Shown here: in pieces, positions 23,879-32,815 of the stretch
Numbering within the stretch: position 1 is the stretch's first letter
How the letters are laid out: each line of letters opens with the position of its first letter
Source of the DNA: Acidimicrobiaceae bacterium
Lineage (GTDB): Bacteria > Actinomycetota > Acidimicrobiia > Acidimicrobiales > Bog-793
Direction: 5' to 3'
Length of the DNA stretch: 34,063 nt
NCBI GenBank assembly: GCA_003159795.1
Contig: PLPK01000011.1
Coordinates: forward strand, 1 to 34,063
Translations under genes and position numbers: made by a program
The notes under the pieces: generated by a model
Databases searched by the model: none
Seen by the model: the letters and a program-made list of their open reading frames with translations, nothing else
What the model was told of the DNA's origin: nothing

Positions 23879-26556
23879 ACTTTCTCCAGCCAGACGTCCG
23901 TGGCGGGCCGCGAGGCGTCGACGAGCGCGCTCGCTCCCCGCCCCTCAGAGGGGACAAGGTTGGCGACGAGCAGTGCGACGCCGGCCGGCAGCGAGTCGTC
24001 AAGGGCGATGGGCAGTTGCAGCGAGTCCCGCGCCGAGCGGACCGTGACGGTCGACCCCGGCGCCACACGCAGCTCCTTCAGCGCGGCGGGGTGGACGAAC
24101 ACCGCCGGCTCGGGCACCAGCTGCGCGAGCGAGGGGCTCTCGGCGACGAGCGTTCCCCGTTCGTAGAGCGTGCGGCGCACGACGAGACGGTAGGCGCCCG
24201 CCGCGGGCTCGTCGGCCGGAGCGGCCCCATCCGGGGGGGAGAACGTGACGAGCGGCACCGCCGTCGCGGGCGGCCACCCGGGTGCCACGTCGCCGGCCGC
24301 ACCGGCCGGCTGGGCGGCGCCGAGCTCGAGCGGGGACCCCTGGTCCTCGACCGAGAGGATCCCGGGGGTCGCGATGGGATCGATCGGCCGCGGCCGGCGG
24401 CCTCCGATATCGACCGGCACGGCGGCTAGCGGCACCACGACACCGTCGCGGTGTTCCGGGTGCCCGAGCAGGGCCGTGTCGACACCCCGATACGCCGGGG
24501 CGAGGCGCGCGATCTCGGAGGAGATCTGATCGACGCCCTCGAACCCGAGCGACGCGCCAAACCGCTTCGCGAGCTCGCCCGCGACCGTCCACGCCGGCCA
24601 GGCGATCCCGGGGGGGAGCACCTTGGCGGCGAGCCTCGACACCCGGCCCTCGCAGTTCGTCGTCGTCCCCCCGCGCTCGCCGTCACCCGCCACGGGCAGG
24701 ACGACCTGTGACAGTGCGCTCGCCCCCGTGTGGTGCGTCCCGACGAAGATGACGAAGCGCGCCTGCTCGATCGCGGCGCGCGCGAGCTCGCGGTCCGGGC
24801 AGTCGCCAAGCGGGTCGCAGCCGAGGAGGATGAGGGTGGAGATCTCGTTGTCGACCGTCGCCTGGAGGATGGCGCGCCCGTCCCGGCCCGGCTTTGCCGG
24901 CAGCTCCCCCCAAGCGGCCGAGAGCGCATCCCGGCCCGCCTCGAGCGTCACGCGGCCCGGCAGCAGCCCCGGCGCGAGGCCCATGTCGAGGGCGCCGTGC
25001 ACGTTCGCCCGGCGCAGCGCCGGCAGGAAGCGGGCGTTCGGGTAGGCGCGCCAGATCGCGTGCGCCGCCTCGGCGACGGTCTCCCCCGACTCCGCGAGCG
25101 ACGGCCGGCCCACGACGACGACGAGACCCTCGCCGCCGCCGTCGAGCGAGTGCATCAGCGTTCGCGCCGCCGCGAGCGCCTCGTCGTCGACACCGGTCGG
25201 ATGGGCGCGGGTCGCACCGACGAGCGCCCCCGCGAGCCGGGCGATCTCCCCCGGCAGGTAGGCGAGCCGGTGTGCCGCGTACGGCGTAAGCGCCGTCGCG
25301 GCCGTCGAGCACTCGACGATCCTCACGCCGTCGAGGGCGGCGCGGCGCAGGCGCAGGAAGAGCACGGGCAGCTCCTCTCGCAGGTCGCCCGTCAGCGTGA
25401 CGACGACGCTGGCGGCCGCCGCCTGGTCGATCGTCGCGTGCGGCAGGCCGAGCACCGCCGCGGCCGGGAGCCCGTCGTCAAGCTGCGCGTCGACGGAGTC
25501 CGTGCCGAGGACGGACTTGGCGAGCTTGGCCCAGGCATAGGCGTCCTCGTTGGATAGGCGCGCCCCCCCGAGGATCCCGACGGCATCCGGTCCGCCTCGT
25601 TCCCGGGCGTCGCGGAGCGCCGCGGCGGCAGCGTCGAGCGCCTCGTGCCAGGTCACCGGCTGGTGGACCTCGCCCTTCTCGACGGTCGGCGTCGTCAGGC
25701 GGTGAGCCGAGTGGACCGCCTCGAAGCCGTAGCGGCCCTTGTCGCACAGCCAGCTCTGGTTCACCGGGTCGGAGTCGACGCCGAGATAGCGCACGAGCCT
25801 CCCCGCCGACGACTGCGCCACGACGCGGCAGCCGACGGCGCACGTCGTGCACGTCGTCTCGACCTGCTCGAGGTCCCACGGGCGCGACTTGAAGCGGTAG
25901 GCGGGAGACGTGAGCGCGCCGACGGGGCAGATCTGGATCGTGTTGCCCGAGAAGTACGAGTCGAACGGCTTCCCGGGGAACGGCGCGACCTCGATGCCGT
26001 CGCTGCGGAAGGCGAGGTCGATCATCGCCTCACCGGCGACCTCGGCGGCGAAGCGGGTGCAGCGGCCGCACTGGATGCAGCGCTCCCGGTCGAGGAGGAC
26101 CCGCGGGCCGATCTCGATCGGCTTCGCCCAGTGACGCTTCTCCTCCGTGAAACGGCTCTCCCCCGGCCCGTGCGAAAACGCCTGGTCCTGCAGGGGGCAC
26201 TCGCCCCCCTTGTCACAGACCGGGCAGTCGAGCGGGTGGTTGATGAGCAGGAACTCGAGGACGCCCTGCTGGGCCTTGCGGGCCTTGTCGGACGCCGTGC
26301 GCACCTCCAGCCCTTCGGCGACGCTGAGCATGCAGGCGGGCTGCAAGGTGAAGCCGCGGGGACCCGAGACCTCGACGAGGCACATCCGGCACATGCCCAC
26401 CGGGTCGAGGCGCGGGTGGTAGCAAAAGCGCGGGAGGAAGACCCCGGCCCGCTCGGCGGCGTCGATCAGGAGCTCGCCGGGCGTCGCCTCGACGGCGGTC
26501 CCGTCGATCGTCAGATGGACGACCGCGTCCCCGGCACGGTTCCGCACGGCACTCAT
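23875..26556 (-). CDS. nuoG: NADH-quinone oxidoreductase subunit G
   Basis: Large Fe-S subunit of the peripheral arm, 893 aa. The N-terminal part holds ligands for N1b (C45, C56, C59, C75), N5 (H107, C111, C114, C120) and N4 (C160, C163, C166, C210). The off-path N7 site is also complete: C236, C239, C243 and C271 with exactly 27 residues between the last two, as in E. coli and Thermus forms. The rest is a molybdopterin-oxidoreductase-like fold that binds no cofactor in complex I, with a C-terminal part of lower conservation. ATG 26556 overlaps the nuoF stop (ATGA). The frame stays open far upstream inside nuoF, but that part is an antisense-like artefact. Confidence 0.97.
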   Translation of the reverse strand: MSAVRNRAGDAVVHLTIDGTAVEATPGELLIDAAERAGVFLPRFCYHPRLDPVGMCRMCLVEVSGPRGFTLQPACMLSVAEGLEVRTASDKARKAQQGVLEFLLINHPLDCPVCDKGGECPLQDQAFSHGPGESRFTEEKRHWAKPIEIGPRVLLDRERCIQCGRCTRFAAEVAGEAMIDLAFRSDGIEVAPFPGKPFDSYFSGNTIQICPVGALTSPAYRFKSRPWDLEQVETTCTTCAVGCRVVAQSSAGRLVRYLGVDSDPVNQSWLCDKGRYGFEAVHSAHRLTTPTVEKGEVHQPVTWHEALDAAAAALRDARERGGPDAVGILGGARLSNEDAYAWAKLAKSVLGTDSVDAQLDDGLPAAAVLGLPHATIDQAAAASVVVTLTGDLREELPVLFLRLRRAALDGVRIVECSTAATALTPYAAHRLAYLPGEIARLAGALVGATRAHPTGVDDEALAAARTLMHSLDGGGEGLVVVVGRPSLAESGETVAEAAHAIWRAYPNARFLPALRRANVHGALDMGLAPGLLPGRVTLEAGRDALSAAWGELPAKPGRDGRAILQATVDNEISTLILLGCDPLGDCPDRELARAAIEQARFVIFVGTHHTGASALSQVVLPVAGDGERGGTTTNCEGRVSRLAAKVLPPGIAWPAWTVAGELAKRFGASLGFEGVDQISSEIARLAPAYRGVDTALLGHPEHRDGVVVPLAAVPVDIGGRRPRPIDPIATPGILSVEDQGSPLELGAAQPAGAAGDVAPGWPPATAVPLVTFSPPDGAAPADEPAAGAYRLVVRRTLYERGTLVAESPSLAQLVPEPAVFVHPAALKELRVAPGSTVTVRSARDSLQLPIALDDSLPAGVALLVANLVPSEGRGASALVDASRPATDVWLEKV

Positions 26557-27884
26557 CGGCCACCCGCCATCTCGTGCGGTGCCCCGGCGAACGGGCATTC
26601 CTCGGTCCGGATGTGGGTCGCGAACTCCTCGCGGAACATCCGCAGGGCCGAGGCGACCGACGACGGGATCGACGAGCCGAGCACGCAGATCGTCGTCTGC
26701 TCGGGCGGCCAGCTCACCCCGGGGGCGAGGTTGTCGCACACGTCCATCAATAGGTCGAGGTCGCTGAAGCGGCCGTCCCCCTCCTCGATGCGTCGCAGTA
26801 TCTTCTCGAGCCAGTGGCCGCCCTCTCGGCAGGGCGTGCATTGCCCGCAGGATTCCCGCCAGAAAAAGCGCGTGATACGCCAGGCGGCGCGCACGGCGCA
26901 GCTCGTCTGGTCGAGCACCACGACGGAGCCCGAGCCGAGCATCGACCCCGCTCTTCCGACGGCCTCCTGGTCGAGGCCGATCTCGAGCGAGTCCGGGCCG
27001 AGCCAGGGCGCCGAGACCCCACCGGGGATGAACGCCTTCAGCTCGCCCCCATCCGCGATGCCCCCGCCGAGGGCGGGATCGAAGATGAGGTCGCGGAAGG
27101 TCGTCTTCGACATCTCGAGCTCGTACCAGCCGGGCCGGGCGACCCGGCCTGACAGGGCGAACAGGCGCGTGCCGGTCGACGTGCCGGCGCCCAGCGCGGC
27201 GAAGGCGTCCCCGCCGTTCTGGATGATCCAGGGCAGGGCCGAGATCGTCTCGACGTTGTTCACGACCGTCGGCTCCCCGTAGAGGCCGATCGCGGCGGGG
27301 AAGTTCGGCGGCTTGATCCGCGGGAAGCCGCGCTTGCCCTCCAGGCTCTCGAGCAGCGCGGTCTCCTCGCCGCAGATGTAGGCACCCGCCCCGGGGTGGA
27401 CGACGATGTCGAGCGAGAACGTCGAACCGAAGATCCGCCCCCCGAGCGCGCCGTGCTCGTAGGCCTCGTTGCAGGCCGCCGTCAGGCGCTCGAGCCCGAG
27501 GGCGAACTCCCCGCGGCAGAAGATGAAGGCCAGTCGGGCGCCGACCGCGTAGGCGGCGATGGCGGCCCCCTCGATGATCTGGTGCGGGTCGCGCTCGATG
27601 AGCAGGTGATCCTTGAACGTCGCCGGCTCGCTCTCGTCGCCGTTCACTACGAGGTAGGTCGTCTCGGCGGCGCGCAGCATCGACCACTTGCGCCCCGCCG
27701 GAAAGCCGGCCCCGCCGCGGCCCAGAAGGTTCGCCCGGTTCACCTCGGCTGCCACCGCCTCAGGCTTCATCCGCAACGCCTTGTGCAGCGCCTTGTAGCC
27801 GCCGGTCGCGAGGTACCGCTCGAGCGTGTAGGAGTCCTCGTGGTCGAGGCGGGAAGTCACGATGCGCGGGGCACTGGTCAGCAT
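26553..27884 (-). CDS. nuoF: NADH-quinone oxidoreductase subunit F
   Basis: NADH-binding flavoprotein subunit, 443 aa, that passes hydride electrons from NADH via FMN to N3. The FMN/NADH glycine-rich motif is GRGGAGFPAGRKWSML (from G55). NGDESEPATFKDH and HPGAGAYICGEETALLES follow. N3 ligands are C346, C349, C352 (ESCGQCTPCREGG) and C400 (TTICVLG). ATG at 27884, 4 nt after the nuoE stop. Confidence 0.98.
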   Translation of the reverse strand: MLTSAPRIVTSRLDHEDSYTLERYLATGGYKALHKALRMKPEAVAAEVNRANLLGRGGAGFPAGRKWSMLRAAETTYLVVNGDESEPATFKDHLLIERDPHQIIEGAAIAAYAVGARLAFIFCRGEFALGLERLTAACNEAYEHGALGGRIFGSTFSLDIVVHPGAGAYICGEETALLESLEGKRGFPRIKPPNFPAAIGLYGEPTVVNNVETISALPWIIQNGGDAFAALGAGTSTGTRLFALSGRVARPGWYELEMSKTTFRDLIFDPALGGGIADGGELKAFIPGGVSAPWLGPDSLEIGLDQEAVGRAGSMLGSGSVVVLDQTSCAVRAAWRITRFFWRESCGQCTPCREGGHWLEKILRRIEEGDGRFSDLDLLMDVCDNLAPGVSWPPEQTTICVLGSSIPSSVASALRMFREEFATHIRTEECPFAGAPHEMAGGR

Positions 27885-27888
27885 CGGC

Positions 27889-28470
27889 TCAGCTCCTCGC
27901 CTGCCGGCGGGGGGATGCCTCCGAACCCGGTAGGCCGACGGTGCGCTCGATCCGGCAGAGCACGCCGTGGCGCGGGACCTCCTGGCGCCGCCGGCCCTTG
28001 GCGAGCTCGTCGACGAGCGCGTCGAACGACGCGGCGTCGCCGGCCGCGACGAAGCGGTGGTTCACCTGCACGCACGGGGCGGCGTCACAGCCGGCGAGGC
28101 ACTCGGCCTCCTCGAGGGTGAACTCGCCGTCCTCGGTCGTCTGCCCGCAACGGACGCCGAGCCGGCGCTCGGCGTGCTCGACGAGCTCGTAGGCGCCGGC
28201 GAGCAGGCAGGCGATGTTCGTGCAGATCGCGATGACGTGTCGGCCGACCCGCTCGGTGTGCAGCATGTCGTAGAACGTCGCCGTCCCGTAGACCTCGGCC
28301 GGGGTCGTGCCGCAGAGCTCGGCGATTTCCTCCATCGCCTCGGCGCAGAGCCAGCCGTCCTGTGCCTGGGCGAGGTGGCACAACGGCACGAGTGCCGAGC
28401 GGGATTGCGGGTAGAGCGCGACGAGCGCCTCGGCCCGGGCCCGGTTCTCCGCCGAGAAGTGGGCGGTCAC
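27889..28470 (-). CDS. nuoE: NADH-quinone oxidoreductase subunit E
   Basis: Thioredoxin-fold subunit carrying the [2Fe-2S] cluster N1a. Ligands are C83 and C88 (CTNIAC), C124 and C128 (CLAGC). The N-terminal helical part has YPQSRSALVPLCHLAQAQDG and the family motif VYGTATFYDML. The 193-aa length includes a basic tail of about 30 residues. GTG 28470 overlaps the nuoD stop (GTGA). Confidence 0.97.
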   Translation of the reverse strand: MTAHFSAENRARAEALVALYPQSRSALVPLCHLAQAQDGWLCAEAMEEIAELCGTTPAEVYGTATFYDMLHTERVGRHVIAICTNIACLLAGAYELVEHAERRLGVRCGQTTEDGEFTLEEAECLAGCDAAPCVQVNHRFVAAGDAASFDALVDELAKGRRRQEVPRHGVLCRIERTVGLPGSEASPRRQARS

Positions 28471-29861
28471 CGGTCGACGTCCCCGAGGACCGGGTCAACC
28501 GAGGAAAGGATGGCGATCATGTCGGCGATCAGGCCGCCACGCAGCAGCGCCGGCACCGACTGGAGGTTGACGAAGCTGGGGGTGCGGATGTGCATCCGCA
28601 TCGGGCGGTTCGACCCGTCCGCGACGAGGTAGCAGCCGAGCTCGCCCCGCGGCGACTCCACGGCGACGTAGACCTCACCCGCCGGCGGCTCGATGCCGCT
28701 GGTGAACAGCTTGAAGTGGTGGATGAGCGCCTCCATCGACTCGTCGATCCGGGCGCGCGGCGGGGGTGTGACCTTCTTGTCCTGGGTCCGGTAGTCGCCC
28801 GACGGCATCTTCTCGAGGATCTGGCGGACGATCCGGATCGACTCCCGCACCTCGGCAAGGCGCACGGCGTAGCGGCTGAAGCAGTCGCCAGCCGTGCCGA
28901 CGATGACGTCGAAATCGACCTCGTCGTAGGCGAGATAGGGCATCTGCCGCCGCAGGTCCCAGGGGACCCCCGCCGCTCTCAGGAGCGGCCCCGTCGCCGA
29001 GAGAGCGAGCAGCAGCTCCGCCGGGACGACCCCGACGCCCTCGGTGCGCTCGCGGAAGATCGGCTGGCCCGTCAGGAGGTGGTCGTAGTCCACGAGGCGC
29101 GCGCCGACCGTGTCGACGACCGCCTCGACGTCGTCCTCCCACCCTTCCGGCAGGTCCGCCGCCACGCCGCCGGGCCTGATGTAGTTGTGGTTCATCCGCA
29201 GCCCGGTGACCTTCTCGAAGAACTGCAGCACGAGGTCGCGTTCGCGCAGCCCGAAGATCATCATCGACGTCGAGGCGAGGTCCATCCCGTTCGTCGCGGC
29301 CCAGATGGCGTGGGAGGAGATCCGGTTCAGCTCGCACATCAGCATGCGGATCCAGGTGGCTCTCGGCGGGATCTCGACGGCGAGGAGCTTCTCGACGGCG
29401 AGCGCGTAGACGAGCTCGTTGTGCAGCGGCGCGAGGTAGTCCATGCGAGTGACGTTCGTCGCGCCCTGGACGTAGGAGAGCTCCTCGCCCGTCTTCTCCA
29501 TCCCGGTGTGGAGGTAGCCGATCACGGGCTTCGAGCGCAGGATCGTCTCGCCCTGGAGCTCGACCATCATCCGCAGCACGCCGTGGGTCGAGGGGTGCTG
29601 CGGCCCGACGTTCAGGATCATCGTCTCGCCGGTGCCGAAGGTCGCGTCGGCGGCGTCCGGGTCGAGGGCGTCGCTCTCCGGGATGCGCAGCACGCCGCCC
29701 TTTTCGATCGCGAGCTCGGTGGCCCCGGTCACGCCGACCGGCGCGAGCTGCTGGGTTCCTTCGTCGGTCACGGCGACGAGCCGCGCCCTCGCGGCGGCGT
29801 CGTAGGAGCCCTCCCTCACCTGGTCGGGGACTTGGCCGGTGGTGGGCTGGTCTTCGCTCAC
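28467..29861 (-). CDS. nuoD: NADH-quinone oxidoreductase subunit D
   Basis: 49-kDa-type subunit forming the quinone site with NuoB, 464 aa. The conserved part begins near residue 75 with the quinone-site loop LNVGPQHPSTHGVLR. YLHTGMEKTGEE, RMLMCELNRISSHAIW and the C-terminal GIEPPAGEVYVAVESPRGE match the family. The first ~70 residues are a hydrophilic extension not usual in E. coli-type enzymes. The GTG at 29861 is chosen because it overlaps the nuoC stop as GTGA, the pattern seen elsewhere in this operon; an ATG 26 codons upstream lies inside nuoC. Confidence 0.97.
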   Translation of the reverse strand: MSEDQPTTGQVPDQVREGSYDAAARARLVAVTDEGTQQLAPVGVTGATELAIEKGGVLRIPESDALDPDAADATFGTGETMILNVGPQHPSTHGVLRMMVELQGETILRSKPVIGYLHTGMEKTGEELSYVQGATNVTRMDYLAPLHNELVYALAVEKLLAVEIPPRATWIRMLMCELNRISSHAIWAATNGMDLASTSMMIFGLRERDLVLQFFEKVTGLRMNHNYIRPGGVAADLPEGWEDDVEAVVDTVGARLVDYDHLLTGQPIFRERTEGVGVVPAELLLALSATGPLLRAAGVPWDLRRQMPYLAYDEVDFDVIVGTAGDCFSRYAVRLAEVRESIRIVRQILEKMPSGDYRTQDKKVTPPPRARIDESMEALIHHFKLFTSGIEPPAGEVYVAVESPRGELGCYLVADGSNRPMRMHIRTPSFVNLQSVPALLRGGLIADMIAILSSVDPVLGDVDR

Positions 29862-30363
29862 CGCGGGCCTGGCGCCTTCTTGAACTGGACCGGGACGCGG
29901 CCCGAGCCGTAGTCCCGGCGCAGCGGGTGCCCCTCCCAATCCTGGGGCAGCAGGATCCGGCTCGGGTCGGGGTGCCCCGCGAAGCGGATCCCCATCAGGT
30001 CGTAGGCCTCGCGCTCCATGTTCTCGGTCCCCGGGTACACGAAAAAGAGCGTCGGACAGACTGGGTCGTCCTCGGGGACCATCACCCGGAGACGGGCGCG
30101 ACGGGCCTCCGCGTGCGAGAGCAGGTTGACGACGACCTCGAAGCGCGTTTTCGGCACCTCGGCGGGCAAGGCGCGGTCGAGGTGCGTCAGGTAGTCGACG
30201 GCGCAGAGGTCGCTCACCGTGACAAAGCCCGCTCGCCGCAGCGCCGTGGCGACCTCGACGTAGCGCTCACGGGTCGGGAAGAACACCTCGTCGCCACACG
30301 AAACGGCCGACGGCACCCCGTCGAGCTCCGGCACCCGCCAGGCGAGCGGTGTCGACGACGCCA

Positions 30364-30364
<1 letters not shown>
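29858..30364 (-). CDS. nuoC: NADH-quinone oxidoreductase subunit C
   Basis: 30-kDa-type peripheral subunit, compact at 168 aa. The family signature is in the last half: NMEREAYDLMGIRFAGHPDP, RILLPQDWEGHPLRRDY. ATG at 30364 overlaps the nuoB stop by one base (TGATG). NuoC and NuoD are separate genes here, unlike the fused NuoCD of E. coli. Confidence 0.96.
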
Positions 30365-30957
<593 letters not shown>

Positions 30958-31413
30958 CTACTCAGCCCTCCCGCCTGCCGCACCGACTCGACGGACCGCC
31001 GACTCGGTCGTACGCCCCGGCTCGCTCCCGAAAGACCGCGCCCGCCGTGCGGGGCCCCAGTCGAGGGCACCGTCGGCGACGAGGTAGATGAACGAGACGA
31101 AGACCGCCCCCGCGAACACGATCACCTCGACGAGGCCGAACCGCCCGAGCTGGTCGTAGATCACCGCCCACGGGAACAGGAAGATGATCTCGATGTCGAA
31201 GATGACAAAGATCATCGCGATGAGGTAGAAGCGAACGGGGAAGCGCCGCGGGAGCTCGTTGGTGGGCACGATGCCGCACTCGTAGGGGGCCCCTTTCGCG
31301 GCGTGCGGGCGGCGGGGGCCGAGCAGGCGCGACACGCCGATCGACAGGGCCGCGAAGAGGACCCCGAGGACGAGCAGCACAAAGATCGGCAGGTAACTGT
31401 CGAGGCTTCCCAT
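30958..31413 (-). CDS. nuoA: NADH-quinone oxidoreductase subunit A
   Basis: Three-span membrane subunit, 151 aa; first gene of the operon. Diagnostic motif: APYECGIVPTN, then RFYLIAMIFVIFDIEIIFLF with the acidic residues at the membrane edge. A hydrophilic C-terminal tail of about 35 residues is additional. ATG at 31413 is supported by the homology start. A TAGAAC hexamer lies 11 nt upstream, so the leader is very short. Confidence 0.97.
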   Translation of the reverse strand: MGSLDSYLPIFVLLVLGVLFAALSIGVSRLLGPRRPHAAKGAPYECGIVPTNELPRRFPVRFYLIAMIFVIFDIEIIFLFPWAVIYDQLGRFGLVEVIVFAGAVFVSFIYLVADGALDWGPARRARSFGSEPGRTTESAVRRVGAAGGRAE

Positions 31414-31424
31414 GGCGCCCTGCG

Positions 31425-31430
31425 GTTCTA
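31425..31430 (-). promoter_or_regulatory. Possible -10 element of the nuo operon
   Basis: TAGAAC on the minus strand, 11 nt before the nuoA ATG. A start at the usual distance would leave about 5 nt of leader. The 99-bp gap to the divergent reductase gene must hold both promoters. No clear -35 hexamer is seen. Confidence 0.35.
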
Positions 31431-31500
31431 CCACGCGGGCCGGGTCGGGTACATCCGAAGCAGCGCCCAGCCCCGTCGCGACGGGGTGCGGGGCGACCGG

Positions 31501-31506
31501 TACGCT
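31501..31506 (+). promoter_or_regulatory. -10 element, probable leaderless start of the reductase gene
   Basis: TACGCT followed by 6 nt and the GTG at 31513. No SD is present in between. Confidence 0.55.
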
Positions 31507-31512
31507 CGGTCC

Positions 31513-32811
31513 GTGCCGGTTTTCGCCGACGACCATGTCATCGCGCCCGCGCGGGTGATCCCGCGCTCGTGCGAGGTGCTCGTCATCGGCGCCGGGCCCT
31601 CGGGGTCGGCCGCCGCCTACTGGCTGGCCGAGGCGGGGTTCGACGTCGTCGTCGTCGAGAAGAAGCACTTCCCGCGGGCCAAGACCTGCGGTGACGGGTT
31701 GACGCCGCGTTCGGTGCGCCAGCTCGAGGACATGGGGCTCGCCGACGACCTGTCGCGCTACCACCGCTTCGAGGGCCTGCGCGCCCTCGCCTACGGCCGC
31801 GAGCTGCTCCTCCGCTGGCCCAGGCACCCCGACTTCGGGGACTACGGCTACATCATCACCCGGGCCGACCTCGACGCGCTCGTCGCGCGCCGCGCCGAGA
31901 AGGTGGGCGCGACGCTGCTGGAGGGCTGCGAGGCGATCGGCCCACTCGGCGCCGAGGCCCGGGCGGGCGGGCGGGCGGAGGGGGCAGTCGTCACGGAGCA
32001 CGGCAGCGAGGTGAGCCATGAGATCGCGGCCCGCGTCGTCATCGTCGCCGACGGCTCGAACTCGCGCTTCGGCCGTGCGCTCGGCGCGACGCGGGACCGC
32101 GCCGTGCCCCAGGGCCTGGCGATCCGCGGCTACTACTCCTCGCCCCGCCACAACGAGTCGTGGATCGAGTCGCACCTCGACCTGCGCGACGAGTCCGGAT
32201 CGGTGATCCCCGGCTACGGCTGGGTCTTCCCGCTCGGCGACGGCCGAGTGAACGTCGGCATCGGGATTCTGTCGACCTTCGAGCGCTGGAAGGAGATGAA
32301 CACGACGCGCCTGTTGCAGTGCTTCGTCGAGCGCGCGCCGTCGTCGTGGTGCCTCGGGCCCGAGAGCGCCCTCGGCGAGCCGACGGGGGGCCGGCTCCCG
32401 ATGGGGCTCTCGGTCGGCCCGCGCCAGGGCCCCGACTACCTCCTCGTGGGCGACGCGGGCGGCTCGATCAACCCGTTCAACGGCGAGGGGATCGCCTACG
32501 GCTACGAGACCGGTCGCATCGCGGCGTCCTTCGCCGCCGAGGCGGTCCTCGCGAACGACAACCGGGTGCTCGCCGGCTACGACGCCAAGCTCGCCGAGAA
32601 CTACGGCCTGTACTTCAAGACGGCCTCCGCCTTCATGGGAGTGATGGGCCGCCCCGACGTCATGAGGGCGCTCGTCTCGACCGGGATGTACTCCCGCACG
32701 CTCATGGAGTGGCTGCTGCGGATCATGTCGAACCTGCTCCGCACCGACGAGATCGGCCCGGCCGAGCTCGCCTACGGCGCGATCTCGCGTCTCGTCCGGT
32801 CCGCAGGCTGA
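31513..32811 (+). CDS. Geranylgeranyl reductase family FAD-dependent oxidoreductase (putative menaquinone reductase)
   Basis: Flavoprotein of 432 aa. The FAD-binding Rossmann motif is VLVIGAGPSGSAAAYWLA (GAGPSG from 26). KTCGDGLTPRSVRQLEDMGL is the family's substrate-domain motif, and the second FAD motif is LVGDAGGSINPFNGEGIAYG (D314). Family members reduce isoprenoid double bonds; the mycobacterial homologue MenJ partly saturates the menaquinone side chain. Its position divergent from nuoA, with menaquinone as the likely acceptor of this complex I, supports that role, but archaeal-type lipid or other prenyl substrates cannot be excluded. GTG 31513 is chosen from the homology start and the -10 box 6 nt before it. 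It converges with hemL with 4 bp between stops. Confidence 0.9.
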   Translation: MPVFADDHVIAPARVIPRSCEVLVIGAGPSGSAAAYWLAEAGFDVVVVEKKHFPRAKTCGDGLTPRSVRQLEDMGLADDLSRYHRFEGLRALAYGRELLLRWPRHPDFGDYGYIITRADLDALVARRAEKVGATLLEGCEAIGPLGAEARAGGRAEGAVVTEHGSEVSHEIAARVVIVADGSNSRFGRALGATRDRAVPQGLAIRGYYSSPRHNESWIESHLDLRDESGSVIPGYGWVFPLGDGRVNVGIGILSTFERWKEMNTTRLLQCFVERAPSSWCLGPESALGEPTGGRLPMGLSVGPRQGPDYLLVGDAGGSINPFNGEGIAYGYETGRIAASFAAEAVLANDNRVLAGYDAKLAENYGLYFKTASAFMGVMGRPDVMRALVSTGMYSRTLMEWLLRIMSNLLRTDEIGPAELAYGAISRLVRSAG

Positions 32812-32815
32812 CCCG

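Noticed and set aside
26557-27687. 377-codon upstream extension of the nuoG frame
   Set aside because: Lies out of frame inside nuoF, is Arg-rich shadow sequence, and NuoG homology begins at ATG 26556 with an ATGA overlap.
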